Positions 12,117 through 25,090 of a DNA stretch of 64,000 nt are shown here, piece after piece. The stretch is from Marsupella aquatica (lineage: Eukaryota > Marchantiophyta): NCBI GenBank assembly GCA_973895155.1, contig OZ316899.1, positions 3,224,001-3,288,000 of the forward strand, in the 5' to 3' direction. Position 1 is the first letter of the stretch; each line of letters begins with the position of its first letter. The notes under the pieces were generated by a model. The model saw only the letters and a list, made by a program, of their open reading frames with translations, searched no databases and was not told the DNA's origin. A program made the position numbers and the translations under genes.

Positions 12117-14284
12117 TACAAGGACAAAGAATCGGAGAGAGCCGCCCGAGATCGATAGGAGCTTGCTCGAGATTGACAGGAGCTTGCTTGACTATGGGAG
12201 CTGCAGAAGTCTGCCTTCTTAGGAGGAGAACTCATCACAGCTGAATTCCTGTGGACACCTACTAGCGATGAACTTGATGATCTTCTCTTTTGTGAGAACA
12301 AAATAGTCGGCATCCGGGAAGCCATCAACTGCTGTAACGACATACACTGGGAGTTGAAGGGTAGCACGGAGGGGTGGACAAAGGCAACCGTGCTAGGAGA
12401 AACATCCACGGCAACAACTATGAAGAGGAAAGGGAACGTCAACGAAGTGACCACCCCCGCAAAGAGAACGAGGGTGGCGGCACCAAGGAAGCCATCTGAG
12501 CAAGGGAGCAAGAGGCAGGACAAAGTCGAAGAAGAGGAGGTCGACCCCATCAATGTTGTTCCGACAAGAGATGACACCTGGAAAGGCTGGACGGCGACCC
12601 TCCCCGAGGAAGTGCAATTACACTTTGCACGTGAAGAGGATGCATGCTTTACGGCTATGCAGACTCGGAAGTACCAGGGCTTCATGGCCGGATCCGGCTT
12701 GGAAGCTTTCATGAAATTACCATGGTTGAAGCCGGAGGTGCCAGATTCAGACTTATTAGAATTTGTGGGATCATGGGAACCTGAGACCAATTCTGCAAGG
12801 GTGTATGGGAAGGATTTCTATCTCACTCCCCGGGTGATTGTCAAAGTGTTTGGCTTGCCGATGGGCAATAAGACCAAAGTAGATACCCGGAAGACCTTGC
12901 CAGACAAGGAGTTCCAATTGTTCCCAGGGCCATCAACGAAGAATGGCTTCTTTCGGAACACCTACACCAACCCGCACATAGGAGAGATCATCGATTTCTT
13001 GCGGGTAACCATGCATTGCAACTTGTCGAGGCCAGAGATTGGCAAGGCACAAGTCTACCTAGCGGAAAGGCCAGACCCAAGCCGGGACTACAACGGGTAC
13101 CTCCTCACCCAACTGAAGAAGATCTTGAAGGAGGAACAGCAGGCGATCGGCATGGGAAGCGTGTCTCGGCTTGGCTATCACATGTCGCTGTTGTGCCGGT
13201 ATGCCTGAAGTCAGATCTTTGCCCCGATACTTCCACTACAAGGGCACCAGAGGAGGTTCCGGAACAGAGGCCGGCAACAGAGAAACCAAACCAGCCCGAC
13301 AATCCTACAATCGAGCAGGTGTTTAGGCCGAGGACAGAGGACTTGCCAATGCAGCAACCAGGCATGCAGAATCCGCTGAAATTGCTGGAGAAGGAAAAGA
13401 GAACGGCAATGGCAACGGCACAGGTACAGGACACTCCTTCAGAGGTCGGCCTAAGCCGACTCATGAAGGAAAACCCCTTTACCGGAGCCAAGGTAAGAAG
13501 GAGGCCAGAACACAAGCCGGGGGTTTGAATGTATGTAGGAGCCTCGAGTCCTATAGTCGAGGGAAGGTAGCCTAAGGCTCCTGTTCAGGGGAAACCGAGG
13601 GAGAAGACAGCTTGGAAGCCAGAGGAGGAACTAGGACCTGCTAGCTATGATCGGCAGGAGGCCATGTTCACGGCAAGACCAGGAGAGCAGCGGGGGGAGC
13701 CGGTAGTCCAAGCAGTGGAGGAGGCGGTGGAGGACTACGGCAATGATGACTCCGGCTACAGGTCGGACCATCATGTCCCAGGAATAAGGACCTGTGGCCG
13801 CTTCATCCCCACGCTTCCAAGAGTAGTTCGAGGGGACCCCACCCAGCAGAACAGCCCCGCGCGAGTCCCCCCCGCCAGATGTTGCTCCCCCGAGCTTTGA
13901 CGACATAAAACAGACGGCACAAGAGTTTTAGGAGCGACTCAGGGAGGAAGAGAGGGCAGCCCTGGCTAGGGAGAAAGATTTACCAGGGGGAGAATGGCCA
14001 GAGGACATCAGGCAGCTTGCAGAAAAACGAAGCAACCCTCCAGCCATGATAGAAGAAATCCGCAAGGCGGCTTGGGAACAAAGGCCGCGGTGGTTGATGC
14101 CAATGACTTCTACTCACTCCACCTATGCTAAAGAAAGAGCCATGGAGTACGGGGAGATGTGTGGGGAACTTGCGCTCAGCATCTTTGGGGAGGAGTTGGA
14201 GTAGGGACCTTTTTTCCAGAGGGAGATGTTGGAAAAACGCCGATTAGAAGAAGCGGTGGCTTTGGAGAGAAGAAAGAAAGACGA
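12117..14284 (+). pseudogene. Element E LTR-encoded protein, N-terminal two thirds
   Basis: The main open stretch is 12354-13208, and the same frame extends back to about 12117 with three stops. The conserved central block runs YGKDFYLTPRVIVKVFGLP near 12805-12865, followed by a long conserved region ending QLKKILKEEQQ near 13110-13145. The fragment at 53512-54129 (minus) is a close relative. Downstream, in shifted frames, come a Pro/Glu-rich linker (13210-13900) and the start of the coiled coil (EKRRLEEAVALERRKKDE, about 14230-14284). It is interrupted by the LINE at 14284 exactly inside the Lys-Asp-Glu codons, and continues at 29637. Function unknown. Same overall layout as the A/B and C/D proteins. 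Confidence 0.7.
14274..14284 (+). repeat. LINE target-site duplication, left copy
   Basis: AAGAAAGACGA here and at 29626-29636, flanking the LINE. The right copy follows an A-rich tail. Confidence 0.8.
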
Positions 14285-14893
14285 AAATTTTGGAAATGCT
14301 ACATGGAGCTTCAATCTTTGCCTGTGCCTCGCGAAGAAGAATTGGCACTCCTGAAGAACAAACTTTGCCTCGTTAAAATTGCTATCATGGATGAGTACTC
14401 TCTGGGAGCTGTCCAGGATTTTTCCTTCACAGATAATTGCGTTCGCGAGCTGGAGCTTGAAGATGCACACTACTACCGGTGTGAGTATTGGGTAATACCG
14501 AAAACCTGAAATTACTGAAAAATTTAAACTTTTTACAGTGTTTAAGCCTACTGTTGCTGTTAAAATGCCAAGTGTAAACTACGGGTATACTTTATAACGG
14601 GATTACACATTTACGTGTATAAGCGTTACGCGTTTATGGGTTTACGGGTTTACGCAGTTTTTAAGTTACGCCAATACAGGTTACGGCCTACACCTTACGC
14701 GTTTAAGGAAAGTGTACGTTACGGCGCTACGGCTAACTTTGCAACGGGACTTAGAAACGGATTGGGGACTTCATACCTTGATAGGAATCAAGCAGAGAGT
14801 TCAGGCGCTCACTCCTGTATTTTCACCACTCCTATTCACTTGCTCTTTCTCTTCGAAATCAACCTTTGCAGCACGCAAATCACCGTCGCAGCT

Positions 14894-16888
14894 ATGGCAA
14901 ACCTGGGTGCTGAGGAACAGTATCAAATTGAAGCTCTAGCAGTCTCAAAAGTAGTGGCAGCTCGTATACCACGAGCGCCTGATAGTCTTTCTAATCTACA
15001 AGACTCTTTACAGCACTTAGGATTGGAGCGCTTGCTCAGGATCCCCTGGAATGTCGAGCTCGACTCCTACTTGCAGGATTTTGTGAAGGGGACTATCATC
15101 CCGATTGAATTCAGGTGAACGATGCAAGCTCACCCCAGCCTGTGGACTGTTGAGCAAATTGCTTACGCTTTTGGATGCCCGTCAGAAGGAGAGGCGTTAT
15201 ATTCCAAGAAGCAGGACTTATCTACTCCATACTTCTCAGGAACTTGAAATGCCAAGAATGGTTGGAACTTGTCCCAGTGTACTTATCCTGAATTGAGAGT
15301 GCTCATGGAATTTCTGGTACCCATTCTTCATCCAAAAAAGCCAACTCTCTGTCCTGTGGCCTTGGCTAACACCATTGTAGCTGCTCACAATGGAGCTATA
15401 AAAGTAAATTGGGCCCTACTTCTGTTTAATGTAATGAAGGATCAAGTAAGGAGCTTGGAAGCAGGGAGGACCACTTGCTTACAAAATTATCTCTCTCAGC
15501 TCTATTATACCCATGACTGTTTATATCTGGAGGAAGAGACAGAGAGGGGGTTACTCCTGATTGACTTGGGTATTGAAGAAGAAATTCCTATGGAGGACAT
15601 TGTACATGTCACCCCATTGAATTCGAATGATCAGAACGTTGCGGAGAATGCTGATGTTCCTATGGAGGATGCTTCATTAGAAGTTCCTACACATTCTCCT
15701 ATGCATAGCAGGGAAGTTGTTTGCCAATCAATAAGTAATGAGAATTTCCCTAGCCGGACTATGGATGCAGATCCACTAGAAGCTGAAGAAGTAAGGAGCA
15801 TTCATCAACAAGACGATGTTGCTACACCAACTGATGCTACTCCTCATGAGACCACCAGGTCCACTCCTTCGAAGGCAGAGTCGAATCAGCAGCTTATTGA
15901 TAAGTTGACATCTCTCCTCAGTTGCAATGATGATGGACTATATGATGCTGTTAATAATTTGAGAATGGAGGCTGTTAGTTTGAGATCACCATTTCATGAC
16001 CAGCTAAGTCCTGTCAGAATGACCTCTTCCCCAAGAGAACCAGCACCAATGGAGTTTGTGAATAGTACTCCTGTCACTGTACAGCCCCCTCCCCTAGAAA
16101 CATGTGAACCTGTTCCACTAGCAGATAGTACCAGCTGTGTGACCATTGTGGATGACTTGTTAGAAATACTACAGTGTGAACCTCGACAGATAGCATCTGT
16201 GGTCCACAACTTGATCCAACAATGTCCAACTACTAGTCCTACTCCTAGCCCAGGTTCGCAACCTTACAGCCCTGATTCCAACTACGAACCCACAGAAGGA
16301 CCCACCTACAATCGGTCACAATATGAGCACCCTTACGACAGAGAAGATCTACCTGAAGACTCTGATCCACCCTCAAATGGTGAAACTTATAGATCTTATG
16401 ATAATTCTCTTGAGTCATCCCCAAGGCAAGGATTTGAAGATGTTGATACTGCCTTAAGATCCAATCCAAACTTAGTAGTAGTTGTCACCTCATCTACTCA
16501 AACACCTCGGAATGCCACCATCGAGAGTAGATACCCGAGACATCCAGAGTCCCAAGTGCACAGGTATGTGGAGACCTGTAAGATAATGCAAGCCAACAGA
16601 CCACCGGTTGGAGAGTTTTGGAAATACTACTATCTCAAGAAGACAAAGGCCAGTTATATCTTCGACCTCAGGTGTTTTGGAACTTCCAGACTGGAGATGG
16701 CACAATTCGATGAGTTCTGGACTGACTCTCTCTATTTCCGACCCATTCTTGCTGTGATGCTACTTCAGGGTGATGTAGAGGTGGAGGATCCAGATTTAGT
16801 TCTGGCATATTTTGGAAATTTGGCAGCTTATGCCCTAGATTTTGTGGTTTCTTTTCTCATGTAGAGTAAGAAATCTACTTCTCCCTAG
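14894..16888 (+). pseudogene. Element G protein, N-terminal part
   Basis: One frame runs from the ATG at 14894 (MANLGAEEQYQIEALAVSKV) through TGA stops at about 15116 and 15246 to two TAG codons near 16862 and 16886, then resumes in the same frame beyond element B at 20914. The first 160 codons include WTVEQIAYAFGCPSEG, which resembles the L-T-x-x-R-L-x-x-I-F-G-L-P motif of the other LTR-encoded proteins. Residues encoded near 15300-15500 form a helical domain (EFLVPILHPKKP, ANTIVAAHNG) reminiscent of the plant Transposase_32 / mobile-domain class. A long acidic, Ser/Pro-rich region (15560-16540) follows, then a conserved Trp/Tyr-rich block (FWKYYYLKKTKASYIFDLRC). No known enzyme motif. Confidence 0.6.
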
Positions 16889-17252
16889 AACGCTGTGACG
16901 CTGCCGGTACGGCAAGTAATGAGTAATTCGGTCTAAACCGTGCCTAGCACGCGCGTTAGGGGTATCTTAGGCCGCTATGATTAGCATAACGATAGTATTT
17001 AGGTAGCCATTATGAGTAGGAAATCATTAGTCAATAAGGGGAATTCATGTTCGGGCTGGCGGCGGGTCGCCATTCGCACGCCCGGGTTACGAGCGTGGAG
17101 GGGCCCCTCACTCGGGTCCGTATAACGAACTTTGGGAGGCGTCCATTGACACGCGGTGACTCAGACCGGCGGAGTGGCCGGTACACTACAAACGTGAACG
17201 GTTCAGCCTATAGGCAACGAGGAGATGTCGGGGGATCGACAAGCCCTCAAGG

Positions 17253-17260
17253 TATAAAAA
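17253..17260 (+). promoter_or_regulatory. TATA box of element B LTR
   Basis: TATAAAAAGGGAG, about 360 bp into the LTR and 108 bp before the ORF ATG (17361). The position is conserved in A. Confidence 0.65.
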
Positions 17261-17360
17261 GGGAGCGGACCCTTTGGAGTGCACCAGTCCATCAGTCCAC
17301 GCGCCAGCTTCGACCCCAACTCTCTCGTTTGCTCTAAGTCGCCACTACTATCTCCTCTGA

Positions 17361-20085
17361 ATGTCACACACGATCCTCTCCAGTTCGGCCATTTGATTCT
17401 GGACGCAGTTCCTATCTACCGGAAGACACTTGGCCGACTCATTGAAACACGCCAACCCGCGCCGATACAAAATCGAACGCGAGTACGAGAGAGCCATCCG
17501 CCTAGTAGGACGACACCACTACATCTTTAACTTTGACTACCCGTCTCAGAGCAAGCTTTACCGACCAGCAGAGGTATCTGGGTACTTCTTCAACGGAGAC
17601 AAATATATCGGTTTCTGGGAAGCATTGCTTTGGCTTCCGGACGAGATCTTCAATATCCCGGGTACGATCGACTTGCAATGACATCACTTCGACCACATCC
17701 CTGCTCAGGTTCGGGCTATCATCAACAGTGAGTCCAACACTACCCGTTCGACAAGGTCTTCTGCACTTGCTTCGGAGAACTTCTACCAGCACCTGCAGAG
17801 CTTCATTGGAACTAGACCCGCAACCACCGGCGCCAGCCCAGTGGACCCCATACCCGTACCCGTACCAACGCAGACTCAGGCTCATGCTCAGCTTCAGGCT
17901 CAGCTTCAGTCTCAGCCTCAGCCTAGCCAACCACCGCCGATCGCCCCGCCAATAGTACAAGTACGCTCCGTCATCAACGCTGTGGACCTTAGCGACGACG
18001 ACGAGGCTACCCCACCCTTGCTCAGGCGGCCCAGAGGAGCAAACACTCAGGGGGCCGACACTACATCGTCCCCTCCCCATGCTCGGACCCAAGGAGCGGC
18101 TCCAGCAGACAACACGGTGACCGTGGCCGCCCCGGGACCAATACTAACGGCGGTAGCACTACCTATGCCCGATCGAGAGGATGGGGAGGTGTCACCTTCC
18201 CCGAGCCAGTCACGGGGGAAGAAGAGGAAGGAACCCGCCACTGCATCCGGGTTACCATTGGCCACGGTAGCCGTGGCCAAGGTGACAATGCACCGCATGG
18301 GGGGAAACGTGCATAAGAACATCCTCCATCCCAAGCATGCGGTGTACCTGAAGACTCAGGGATTCGAGCACCTCGCCGCTCTGCCTTGGAACACTTGCAG
18401 GTACTACGGGGAGGACATGACAGAATTTGTCAAGAATTATGATGACGCACGTCAGCATACTCGGCTGCGGGGAAGGAATATGTCCCTCACGGAAGAACGG
18501 CTCAAGATGATCTTCGGATTACCCGAAGGTGACCATCGAGTCGAATCACGGGCTCCCGGGGGCAAGGGAGCCAAGTACCAATCCTTGAGTTTTCCCTCAG
18601 AAGGAGCAGTGGACAACGGGTTCGTGATGAGGACCTGCCTCATCCCCGAGATAGCTGAGCGACTGGAGTTCCAAAGGTACGCCCTCCACATGATGGAGCC
18701 CCAGGGGGAGATCTCCGCCGCCCAGGTTATCCAGGTCGAGAACTATCGACCTAGGAAGTGGGCGTCGTATTTCGCTAAGAAATTCCATGAAAAGATGGAG
18801 CGGCGAAGGAAGACGCTGTACATTGGCGGGAAGGCGTATTTTGCTAGCCACATCGAGATCATTCTTGAGTGGTACGCTTGGTTTGATCGACGAACCCTTC
18901 CCCGTGTCAACGTTACAAAGCTGGTCCCAGCTAGGTGGGTTTTTCCGGCCTTGGAGAGACGGCCCCAACCCGAGGCCCGAAGTCCAGCGGACACGCAAGC
19001 TTCACCCACCCCACCTCCACAAGTAGCTGTAGTTGTAACCAAGGAGGTACCGGATGGGTCGGTTATCGCAACCGTTGATGCGATCCAACAGGCCGGACTA
19101 AGTATAGAAGTCGGTACAGCGGAGGTCTTACTCGAGCCCGGGTCTCCAAAAGACCCACCGGTGGCTATTTCGGAGAACCAGACATTGCTGCAGGAGGACA
19201 CTCCAGCCCCTTCCAACATTACGTCCCCAGGGCTGGATGTCACTGCCCCGGCCCCCGCTCGTGTTGACGTCTGCCCGTGCCCAACTCCGGATAGGCACAA
19301 CCTGGACCACCCAGAACTCTTCGTACGGGGTACATTTCTGAACGGGCTTCTGGGAGATTTCTCTCATCAAATTGCCCGGGATACCGGGGAGTTCATGGCC
19401 CAGAAGGTAGCCCGTTTCTTTCAATCAGGAGTTAGTTGCCGCAGTAAAGGTAGGTCGGGCCCAGTCAGAGGCCCTTCAGAGGATAGAGCGGTATCGGGTG
19501 GAGTCCGTATACTTAAAGAACAAAGTTGCAGCTCAAGAGGCTGAGCTTCTGCAACTACAACCCAAAGTTGCAGCCGCCGATGATTTGTTAGCAAAGGCGC
19601 ACGCCCTTACCGCCCTAGCCGAGCAGGCGAAAGCTGGGAACGAGGCCGAGATTGCACGACTCCGGAACCAGATTGACAGTTTGAAGAATCAAACTGTCAT
19701 CTGGCAGAAGGACCTGGAGGAGGCCAAAGAACGGGCCCAGTGGGACATTGCGGAGATAGCCACGCTACAGGCCGAAGTGGCACGGCTCCAAACCGAAGCC
19801 GAGAAGCAGGACCAGCTGGCGGGCAAGCTGACGAGCGACGCCTAGCAGCTGGAGGAGGCATGCCAGGAGGCAGCGGAGGAGACGGACGCGGCGAAGCGAG
19901 AGAATGAATCTTTGCTGGACCAGGTCCAGCTCCTCAAGGCAGACAACGACACACTTCGTAAGCAGCGGGATGTCCGCTCCCACTCGGGCGGCTCTAGCAA
20001 GCGTGCCAGGCATGAACGGCGGAGTAGGAATAGAATAGGGTTAGGAGTAGCTAAGTCAGGCTATTGGGACAGGCACCTGCCTTAG
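17361..20085 (+). pseudogene. Element B LTR-encoded protein, nearly full length
   Basis: From the ATG at 17361 (MSHTILSSSA) one frame runs to about 19430 with TGA stops at 17394 and 17679; A has Arg at both places. The coiled coil continues one frame over (19498-20085) after a single-nucleotide shift, with a TAG at 19843 where A has Gln. Domains: N-terminal about 110 residues with FDHIP; Pro/Gln linker (17800-18240); central domain 18290-18900 with LTEERLKMIFGLPEG, LHMMEP.GEISAAQVIQVE and KTLYIGGKAYFASHIEIIL; second linker (18960-19300); a GTFLNGLLGDF block; coiled coil about 19430-20000; basic tail. Total about 900 codons. Four point changes would explain all the damage, so the copy is young. 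Function unknown. Confidence 0.75.
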
Positions 20086-20727
20086 TTACAGTAGCACTGC
20101 CATGCTGTCCAGCCTGCGTAGATTAGGATCTTCTAATAAGACAGCCATTTTTTGGCCTGACAGTCAGATTGGTTAGGACCTAAGTCAGCGAATCTTCAGG
20201 CGGGAGGACACTCCGTTCCCCGCCCCTTAGTATTTAGTGCACCCCTTGGTAGAGGCAAGGGGGGGTTTTTAGTCTCAGAGTTGGACATCCGTGGTATGCG
20301 CGGGGAGTCCCGACCTCTGGGAGTGAAAGAGTACCAAGGGGAGGGGGTAGGACTAAGCTCGTCGGGCGAGTGCGGAGCCCGGCTCCATTGTAGTATACTC
20401 TCTCGGCCTTGAACCTGTTCATTCCGGAGCTGTCGGGTCAACCAAGTGTACGCACATGTCCCCTATGTAGTAAAATCCTTTCCCATTATTTCATTCGTGT
20501 AAATTGAGATTGTATGCTTGTACGCGTGTATGTGTGTGTGAATCTAGTGTATAGGTGGCAACGCCGGGCCGAACGCACTACCCAAGTCGTGCACGGGGTG
20601 CAGCTTGCGGGTATGTGGTTGCGAGCACGGGTTGAGGACCTGTATCATTGAATCCGGATCGAAGGCGGACAACACGAAGGCTTAGAAGTCCTTAAGCCGG
20701 GGTCGATCCTGTTATTGACTAAGGTAC

Positions 20728-20743
20728 GTTCCGGCGGCGGAAC
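20728..20743 (+). promoter_or_regulatory. Conserved near-palindrome in LTR 3' region (B)
   Basis: GTTCCGGCGGCGGAAC, a perfect 16-bp inverted repeat except for its centre, 170 bp from the LTR end, followed by CATACCTA. Shared with the other long LTRs in the window. Confidence 0.65.
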
Positions 20744-20913
20744 ATAAACCATACCTAGGAGATGTCTGTATCTAATAGTAGGCGCACTTAGTGCTAGTTT
20801 ACGTGAATTAGGTGCATTACGCGCTTCCCTCCCTGCCCAAACCCTCATATTTACGAAGGAGGTGCCCGTTTAAAGCTGAAGCCCGAGTTAAGGCCAAGGC
20901 TGATGACGTGACA

Positions 20914-21348
20914 AACGCTTACCTTCCTCGAGAGCCCAAGGTTACCCTTGTTTCAACCAGCTCATTTGCCGAGAAACAGAGGATCTGGAACAATGTCACC
21001 TCTCAAACTCTGGCCAACTTCAACCGGTATTTCAGAGATGTCAAATGGAGGCTTCACCCTTTCTATTCCAGGATGCTGAACTCTGATGAATTTCTATACC
21101 ATTATCCCCAAGTATATGCTGCTACTTGCAATAATTATGATGTGATTGGGATATATAGAGAAGCTCTTCGAATAGACATATGTTATCTAAGGAGAAGAAT
21201 GCCCTTGATGTATCCTGAAAGGCAATTGAGATGCCTACCCTACTCTCGAGGATCCCCACGCCAGGGTGAACTGATGGAAGTTACTCAAGCTCGGACTGTT
21301 ACCCTCGTGGAGCTACTCGAACCAGACGACATCCGACAACAAGCTTGA
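20914..21348 (+). pseudogene. Element G protein, C-terminal part
   Basis: Continues the 14894 frame after element B: NAYLPREPKVTLVSTSSF, then NFNRYFRDVKWRLHPFY and YHYPQVYAATCNNYDVIGIY, ending at TGA 21346-21348. It has no coiled coil, unlike the A-E proteins, so element G belongs to a more distant family. With the upstream part the protein is about 810 codons. No recognised domain. Confidence 0.55.
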
Positions 21349-21478
21349 GGCAGAATCTAAGTGTTTTAATTAGTTTTAAGAGTAGTACATCTTTCCCTAT
21401 TTTTCAAAATGTGTTATAGAGCTTTAAAAGCTATGAAACTTATTTAGTGTATAGTCTGTGCATAGAGAAACTCACTGG

Positions 21479-21620
21479 TGTTGTAACTCATACCTGAGTT
21501 AAGTCTACCTTTGGGATAACTACCTATGTAACTACCCTAACTACTTAGGCTGTAGCCACATGTACATATTCTACCAGGAATACAGATGGAACAACTTTTT
21601 GTCTCATTTATCCCACAACA
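21479..21620 (+). repeat. Element F 5' LTR
   Basis: 142 bp, TG...CA, apparently identical to 25091-25232. Confidence 0.92.
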
Positions 21621-22499
21621 CGTTATCAGCACGTAGCTCTCCACGAGCAATCTTTTCTTTGAGAGAAAGGCCAGATTTTCATTGAATGTTTATAGATTTG
21701 ACATAATTGCCCCTCCCAAGAAGCTATGGATGAGAACTTCGCGATTACATTTCTAATTTTAGGTTTAACAAGGACGTTTGTGATTCCTCCAAATCTCATT
21801 GCGGAAGCCATGGACTACTAAAAATAACAATCATCTTGATGTTGACGCTAATGATGAGTTCAGGCCGAACCATGACGGACCGATCTCATACGGACATTGA
21901 AGATCACTTAAGGAGGCACGAGAGAGAGCGAGAGAAAACGATTAAGCAAGAATTGAGAAAGAGTCGGTGTGAGAGAAAGCACTGGCAACGAACATTGATA
22001 AGGCGCTGACAAAGAGAATCGAAAGTATTAAGGATTGAGGCGAGAAACAATAAGGATTGAAGGTGAAGAAACCCCTCTGGAAATGACCTTTAAATCTGAG
22101 AAGAAACGAAACAAATTCTGATAAGGATAGCAGATAAGGAAAATTAAAGAGGATCGGTGCATAAAACGATCGAGAGAGGAGGAAAGGCACAAACAAAACA
22201 GAGGATCGAAGGCAACCATTCAAAGACTGAGAGCGCATTCCATAAGGACAACATTGAATAGAGACAAGAATTGAAAAGCAGTACCGCAGAACAGAATCCA
22301 TAAGAAAAGACTGAACCTCACCCCACTGATCGAAGGCGAAAAAAAATTCAAGCAGCAAAAGCATCGGGAGGCACTGGCAAAGAACCATAAGAGAAATGAC
22401 GATCAAAAAGCAGAAAGAAGAATTTGATTAGGACATCGCGACCTCATAGGGACAGGCCTCGCTCGATAGCCAATTATAGCCGCACGGGATGCAGCTATC

Positions 22500-22847
22500 T
22501 TGGAGCAAAATTCGGCTATCACGAAGAGAATAGCTGCATATGAGGAGAGAGACGCTGCTCTTCTGCTACGTGATGTAGCTTACGCTGATCGAGATTCCGC
22601 CACAGAGGAACGCGATGCTGCTGTTACAACTCTTGATATTTCAGCGAACAACACCCTTGTTGAAAAGAGGCCATCAGTGAAAGATTCAAAGCTCTTCCAT
22701 ACGCTGAGTATGAAAAAGAATTGTACTATTGTAGGAGTTTTTCATCAGGATCCCTTGTCTTCCACACGGTACAGTGCTATTGTTCAAGAGCAAAGTGACC
22801 TTGGCAAGATTGACGATGCCAAAAGAGTCAATTTGTGGGTTTCCTAG
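22500..22847 (+). pseudogene. Captured BPC N-terminal coiled-coil region
   Basis: The frame encodes YEERDAALLLRDVAYADRD followed by TEERDAAV. This is the E-R-D-A-A repeat pattern typical of the N-terminal coiled coil of BBR/BPC GAGA-binding factors, here with no intron interrupting it. The remainder (to a TAG at 22845) is unlike known BPC sequence. BPC proteins bind GA-rich DNA in the nucleus and recruit Polycomb. This is a processed, rearranged fragment inside element F and is probably not functional. Confidence 0.65.
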
Positions 22848-22930
22848 GAAGAGGAAGCTAATAGTGAAATCTACGCTCGATCGCACAGTGCGTTCAAAAA
22901 AGATCATGTCGTTCTCCCCAGGAGCATCGT

Positions 22931-23212
22931 TTGGAGCTTGGAGATAGCGGCGAGGCCGATTACCTGAAGGGCCCGAACGATGATGTTCACATTGATAATG
23001 TGCACTACCCCATTCCCCACTGCTCCTGTACAGGTGTGAGACAGCAGTGTTACAGATGGGGTAACGGGGGCTGGCAGTCCTCGTGTAGCACTACTATGAT
23101 CTCCATGAACTTTTTGGAACAACTTGGCTCCGAAGGGATAAATGTAAATTATCCTGTTGATTTGAAGGAGCACTGGGCAAAGCATGGAACTAACCGTTAC
23201 GTTACAATTTGA
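22931..23212 (+). pseudogene. Captured BBR/BPC (BASIC PENTACYSTEINE) DNA-binding domain
   Basis: The 93-codon frame contains CSCTGVRQQCYRWGNGGWQS, the hallmark of the plant BPC domain, and ends VDLKEHWAKHGTNRYVTI followed by TGA, the normal C-terminus of BPC proteins. Four of the five signature Cys are kept; the last is Ser (SSCSTT instead of SSCCTT). About 25-30 residues that normally link the two blocks are missing (SMNFLEQLGSEG joins directly). Absence of introns and the LTR context show retrotransduction of a cellular mRNA or exon set. Identification is secure; activity is doubtful. Confidence 0.9.
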
Positions 23213-24099
23213 TAACAAGATGAAGCATGCTCCGTCATTCAAGATCAACGACATGTAGGGAAGTTTCCGTCAATCATATTTGTGAAGCTCTCTCGACAGG
23301 CGCAAAATGTTTTGGTTTCGGGGGCCAAGTGAGGCACACTGGGCGTTTGCCGAGATGATACGTGGTTATACTGACGCGTCTGCACGAGTTCCACATTTGA
23401 AGTATATAATACTGTTGTATTTTGTAAGTTCATGGAGATCTACGTTTTGGAACGAGTCATCAGACCCTATTTCCAGTCCGTGAAGGCGACCTCATACGGA
23501 AGATTGATTCATAAGGAACACCCATACGCCTAATTCCCAATTGAAAAGATAGGAAGAGAGAAGACGCTACAGAAATCGAACGCAGATCGTGAGCAAGGCA
23601 GGCAGCATCGCGAACATATAAAGACAGTCCATGATCGAACGCAAAGGGAGAAACTGAAAACTCCGAAGGAAAGAATGCGAGACAGAGGAGAAACAATAAG
23701 CACCAAAGGCAAGGAGGATAAATCCAAGAACATTGAAGGAAGCACAAACCCGACAAATCAAAGAGAGAACGTGACGAACGCCAGGAGAGAGAAGGACGTC
23801 CAGTGCAGACGGAGATCGTGGTACAAGCTAAAGATGAGACGTCGGGCAAAGGAGGCAAACAAAGAGAAGCCATCAAACCAAAGGAAAGTCCTCCACCTTT
23901 TCTTCTAAGAAGACCATTTTACACTAAGTAAATGGAGAACTAAAGAACAAAGAGACTTTCTCTTCAAGAGGAAAGAAAAACCAAACAACAAAGCATGAAG
24001 TAAGGACATAAAGAAAGAAGCTAAAGTACAGAACCTACATGGCGACAAACGATGATTACTTCCACCAATTAATTTCATAAATTCAAGGGGAGATATTTT

Positions 24100-24290
24100 T
24101 CCCAGGGGTGCCTACTACACATAAAAGCCATGTGCCTACTGCACATGGAAGCAAATGGGTGCCTACTGCACACCCAGCCAGAAAGGAAAAATATTTGACA
24201 AATTGAGGGGGAGACCTCAAGCAAGACTTGCCTCCCAGAAATTTAACCCATGGGATGTGCCTACTGCACAAGTGCTTTTCACAACAATGA
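24100..24290 (+). repeat. GTGCCTACTGCACA repeats in element F
   Basis: Four copies of GTGCCTACTRCACA occur at about 24107, 24130, 24160 and 24256, each close to palindromic (GTGC...GCAC). They lie in the non-coding 3' part of element F. Role unknown. Confidence 0.6.
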
Positions 24291-25090
24291 ATATTTAAAA
24301 ATGGAACTACATTCCATGAGTTAGAAGCATATGGCCAAATTATGAAAAAAAAATGCATTAAATCACCAATATTGGATGACATGTCATGATGACTAAAATT
24401 GGAAATATCAAAGACCCCACATCATATCATATGATCATATGAAGTATGGTATCACATTACAAGGTACTATCAGGTGTGGTATGACTTGGTAAGGCACCAT
24501 GACAGATGGTACGTTATACCTTGATAGGAAATCCCTATGGTATATGAGACCTAGGATTGGACACTCCAAACGATTCCAAGGCCAATGGATTTCAATCAAC
24601 CATATCATCTTCATTATGAGCTAATACCTTGTTTGTTCCTTGCATGTAATCTATGACCATTGAGGAATCTTCATTACCTGACCGGGAAGAGACGAAAGAC
24701 ACAAGACACAATTAACTTTGCTAACACCAACCAAGGAGGGTCTTCAACAAGCCTATAGTGTTGACAAACACCTTAAGATACTTTGTAGAAATACATACAC
24801 TATATACTTAAATCCAATTATGTTTCACCCATGGGGATGGTAATACTCTTTCCTCCCACAAAGAAAGTAGGGGAGGTTTTAATGAGGTTACATCCCCCAC
24901 TTTCACTTTACCATGCAACATGAATTATAAGACATCCATTAGGAGAAGCTTTACATTCATAGTAGACTTGAGATGGCTGCACCATTTATAAAATAGGCTA
25001 GACATAAACAATACCTATTGTATACCACTGAGTATACCCAAAGTAGACTCTTGATTGTAACATTTAAACCCCAATGTTACAAAGGGGGAG

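Larger units (their letters stand above)
16894..20913 (+). mobile_element. Element B: 4.0-kb solo LTR carrying an ORF
   Basis: It starts TGTGACGCTGCCGG and ends GCTGATGACGTGACA. A perfect 5-bp target duplication AACGC flanks it (16889-16893 and 20914-20918), and excising it restores the reading frame of the element G protein. No internal direct repeat is seen. It is the opposite-strand sister of A, and both ends align with those of A. Confidence 0.88.

Noticed and set aside
16894-20913. Element B as a TIR DNA transposon
   Set aside because: The TGTGACG/CGTGACA ends look like short inverted repeats, but 5-bp duplications, TG...CA ends and the attached copy D at a polypurine tract fit solo LTRs better.
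21942-22430. Minus-strand hydrophobic frames (also 23460-23876)
   Set aside because: Purine-rich leader sequence of element F read backwards gives Leu/Phe/Ser-rich frames; no conserved domain.
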